DNA of 23,826 nucleotides, from assembly GCA_963169135.1 (NCBI GenBank), contig CAUJEQ010000026.1, positions 1-23,826 of the forward strand, read 5' to 3'. Positions 22,163 to 23,826 of this stretch are shown here, piece after piece. The position numbers were made by a program, and so were the translations under genes. The DNA comes from Chloroflexota bacterium (GTDB lineage Bacteria > Chloroflexota > Dehalococcoidia > Tepidiformales > Tepidiformaceae). Below the pieces are notes generated by a model. That model ran no database searches. It saw nothing but the letters and a program-made list of their open reading frames with translations, and was not told where the DNA came from. Numbering within the stretch: position 1 is the stretch's first letter; every line of letters starts with the position of its first letter.

Positions 22163-23356
22163 ATGACTGAACCGAAACTGTTGACCTCGGAGTCCGTGAC
22201 CGAGGGACACCCGGACAAGGTGTGCGACCAGATCTCCGACGCGGTACTGGACGCGATTTACCGGGACGACAACCGGGCACGCGTGGCCTGCGAGACGGCG
22301 ATCACCAACGGGCTGGTGCTGGTAACCGGGGAGATCACGACCAACACGTACATCGAGATCCCGAACATCGTGCGGCAGACGATCCGGGAGATTGGGTACA
22401 CGTCGTCGCAGATCGGGTTTGACGCGGAGACGTGCGGGGTGATCACGGCGATCGGGCAACAGTCGCCGGACATCGCGGACGGCGTCGACCGATCGTGGGA
22501 GGCCCGTCACGGGAACTCCGAGACGGCGGACCTGGATACGGGCGCGGGCGACCAGGGGATGATGATCGGGTTCGCCTGCACGGAGACGCCGGAGCTTATG
22601 CCGCTGACTATCTCGCTGGCGCACAGGCTGACGCGGCGGCTTGCGCAGGCCCGCAAGAGCGGCGAGCTGCCGTGGCTGCGGCCCGACGGCAAGAGCCAGG
22701 TGACGATCGAGTACGGCGAGAACTGGCATCCACTCCGGGCGGAGGCGGTGGTGATCTCTACCCAGCACGCCCCCGATGTCGACAACGAGACGATCGAGAC
22801 CGACGTGCGCGAGCACATCATCGGGACGATCGTGGACAAGTCGCTGATCGACGAGCGGACGAAGGTGTTCGTGAATCCGTCCGGGCGGTTCGTGGTCGGC
22901 GGGCCAAGGGGTGACGCGGGACTGACGGGCAGAAAGATCATCGTGGACACGTATGGCGGGATCGCACGGCACGGGGGCGGCGCGTTCAGCGGGAAGGACC
23001 CGACCAAGGTAGACCGCTCCGGGGCGTACGCGGCGCGCTGGGTGGCGAAAAACATCGTGGCGGCCGGCCTGGCGACACGCTGCGAGTTCATGCTGTCGTA
23101 CGCGATCGGCGTGGCGCACCCCACCTCGATCGGGGTAGAGACGTTTGGGACGGGCGTGGTACCGGACTCGGTGATTCTCGGCGCTGTGCGGAAGCACTTC
23201 GACCTTCGGCCGGGAGCAATCATCAGGGACCTGGACCTCCGGCGGCCGATCTACCGGCCCACCGCAGCTTACGGGCACTTCGGGCGGACTGACCTGAATG
23301 TCCTATGGGAAGACACCGCGCGGTCGGCAGACCTGCGGATAACGGCCGGAAGGTAG
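22163..23356 (+). CDS. metK: S-adenosylmethionine synthetase
   Basis: MetK makes SAM from methionine and ATP. The 397-residue length is usual. Landmarks: SESVTEGHPDK with His 16 near the triphosphate site, ETAITNGLVLVTGEI, GAGDQGMMIGFAC, the P-loop-like GGPRGDAGLTGRKIIVDTYGG, and GGGAFSGKDPTKVDRSGAY. All catalytic signatures look intact. ATG 22163 has AAGGAAGGG 6-7 nt upstream and matches the family N-terminus; an upstream in-frame start would include the ribosome-binding site. CTTGCC (22132-22137) can pair with GGCAAG (22155-22160), enclosing that site in a loop, a possible second, translational layer of control. It is downstream of a SAM riboswitch. Confidence 0.97.
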   Translation: MTEPKLLTSESVTEGHPDKVCDQISDAVLDAIYRDDNRARVACETAITNGLVLVTGEITTNTYIEIPNIVRQTIREIGYTSSQIGFDAETCGVITAIGQQSPDIADGVDRSWEARHGNSETADLDTGAGDQGMMIGFACTETPELMPLTISLAHRLTRRLAQARKSGELPWLRPDGKSQVTIEYGENWHPLRAEAVVISTQHAPDVDNETIETDVREHIIGTIVDKSLIDERTKVFVNPSGRFVVGGPRGDAGLTGRKIIVDTYGGIARHGGGAFSGKDPTKVDRSGAYAARWVAKNIVAAGLATRCEFMLSYAIGVAHPTSIGVETFGTGVVPDSVILGAVRKHFDLRPGAIIRDLDLRRPIYRPTAAYGHFGRTDLNVLWEDTARSADLRITAGR

Positions 23357-23368
23357 CGACGGGCACCA

Positions 23369-23826
23369 TTGGACGCGATTGTCCTGGTTGGTGGGCAGGG
23401 GACGCGGCTACGGCCGCTAACTTCGACGCGGCACAAGAGCCTCGTCCCGGTGCTCAACCGGCCGGCGATCGACTACCTGTTCGACTGGTTGGAGCGATCG
23501 GGGATCGACCGCGTGGTGCTGGCGCTGGGACAGGCCAATGAGGACCTCGTGACGATGTACCCGGCCGGGAAGCGGGGCGCAATCGAAATCGTCCCGATCA
23601 TCGAGCGGGAGCGGCTCGAGTCGGGAGGAGCGATCCGGCACGCGGTTCAGACCACGGGCATCGAGGGCCGGTTCGTGGTGCTGAACGGCGATGTTTATGT
23701 TGACTTTGACTTCCATGCGGCGTTCCAGGCGCACGTGGGTTTCGGGGCCGATCTGACGCTTGCGCTGCACGAGGAGGACGACCCGTCGGCGTTCGGCGTG
23801 GCCGTGGTCGATGGGGAGGGGCTGGT
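23369..23826 (+). CDS. Sugar-phosphate nucleotidyltransferase (3'-truncated by the window)
   Basis: The frame from TTG 23369 to the end encodes about 152 residues of an NDP-sugar pyrophosphorylase: AIVLVGGQGTRLRPLT is the nucleotide-binding signature, KSLVPVLNRPAIDYL carries the conserved Lys-Pro-region, and FVVLNGDVYVDFD holds the metal-binding Asp. These enzymes join a sugar-1-phosphate and an NTP to make activated sugars for cell-surface polymers. Mannose-1-phosphate guanylyltransferase or glucose-1-phosphate thymidylyl/uridylyltransferase are all possible. The gene is in the same frame as metK, directly after its stop, and TTG is the only reasonable start; no ribosome-binding site is obvious. 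It may be co-transcribed with metK. Confidence 0.88.
   Translation, partial: MDAIVLVGGQGTRLRPLTSTRHKSLVPVLNRPAIDYLFDWLERSGIDRVVLALGQANEDLVTMYPAGKRGAIEIVPIIERERLESGGAIRHAVQTTGIEGRFVVLNGDVYVDFDFHAAFQAHVGFGADLTLALHEEDDPSAFGVAVVDGEGL

Noticed and set aside
21797..23278. 493-residue minus-strand frame across the riboswitch and metK
   Set aside because: Shadow of metK with no motif, and it crosses a clear riboswitch and terminator.

Overview
The window is a dense, high-GC bacterial chromosome segment with no tRNA, rRNA, CRISPR array or insertion sequence that I can see. Coding strands favour G-ending codons in four-fold boxes (GCG, GGG, CCG, ACG, CGG) and C-ending codons in two-fold boxes. The gene set suggests a Chloroflexota-type organism, possibly in the Dehalococcoidia/Tepidiforma direction: a human-HACL1-like 2-hydroxyacyl-CoA lyase, a Tat-exported DUF1800/DUF1501 pair, an AhcY with the TK-LFDNRYGTGQS signature, and a SAM riboswitch before metK. 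That placement is an inference from gene content only.

Layout. (1) 1-2582: the 3' three quarters of mfd, converging with a 24-bp overlap on a small minus-strand unit of an uncharacterised membrane protein and an RDD protein (2559-4068). (2) 4168-7146: a membrane-anchored HExxH metalloprotease-like protein, then a ThDP-dependent 2-hydroxyacyl-CoA lyase/oxalyl-CoA decarboxylase ending at a strong bidirectional terminator. (3) 7204-8340, minus strand: two tandem toxin-antitoxin modules (MazEF type and RelE/ParE type) whose codon use differs from the surrounding genes. (4) 8417-11286: an epoxide-hydrolase-like alpha/beta hydrolase and an M3 oligopeptidase. (5) 11442-12451, minus strand: a di-heme ferric-reductase-type membrane protein behind a Thr/Pro-rich single-span protein. 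(6) 12649-15559: DUF1800 and DUF1501 proteins, both with twin-arginine signals. (7) 15598-23356: a cluster for recycling the by-products of S-adenosylmethionine use: apt, a MarR regulator, mtnA, mtnP, a PfkB kinase, a GNAT acetyltransferase, ahcY and metK. (8) 23369-end: the start of a sugar nucleotidyltransferase.

How the genes may work together. MtnP splits methylthioadenosine to adenine and MTR-1-P; Apt returns the adenine to AMP and MtnA isomerises the MTR-1-P. AhcY splits S-adenosylhomocysteine to homocysteine and adenosine, which the PfkB kinase might phosphorylate (not proven). MetK makes SAM again. A leader with a SAM-binding core (CCCGGCAACC ... GGTGCCAA) and a clear intrinsic terminator precedes metK, so metK is probably shut off when SAM is plentiful.

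The most noteworthy signals are the compact SAM-IV-like riboswitch with mutually exclusive GAGGGG/CCCCTC hairpins, repeated TANNNT -10 boxes placed 6-8 nt before start codons (suggesting leaderless mRNAs), the SAM-recycling cluster with an unassigned PfkB kinase, and an unassigned membrane-tethered gluzincin-like protein. I found no clearly new defence or mobile system.
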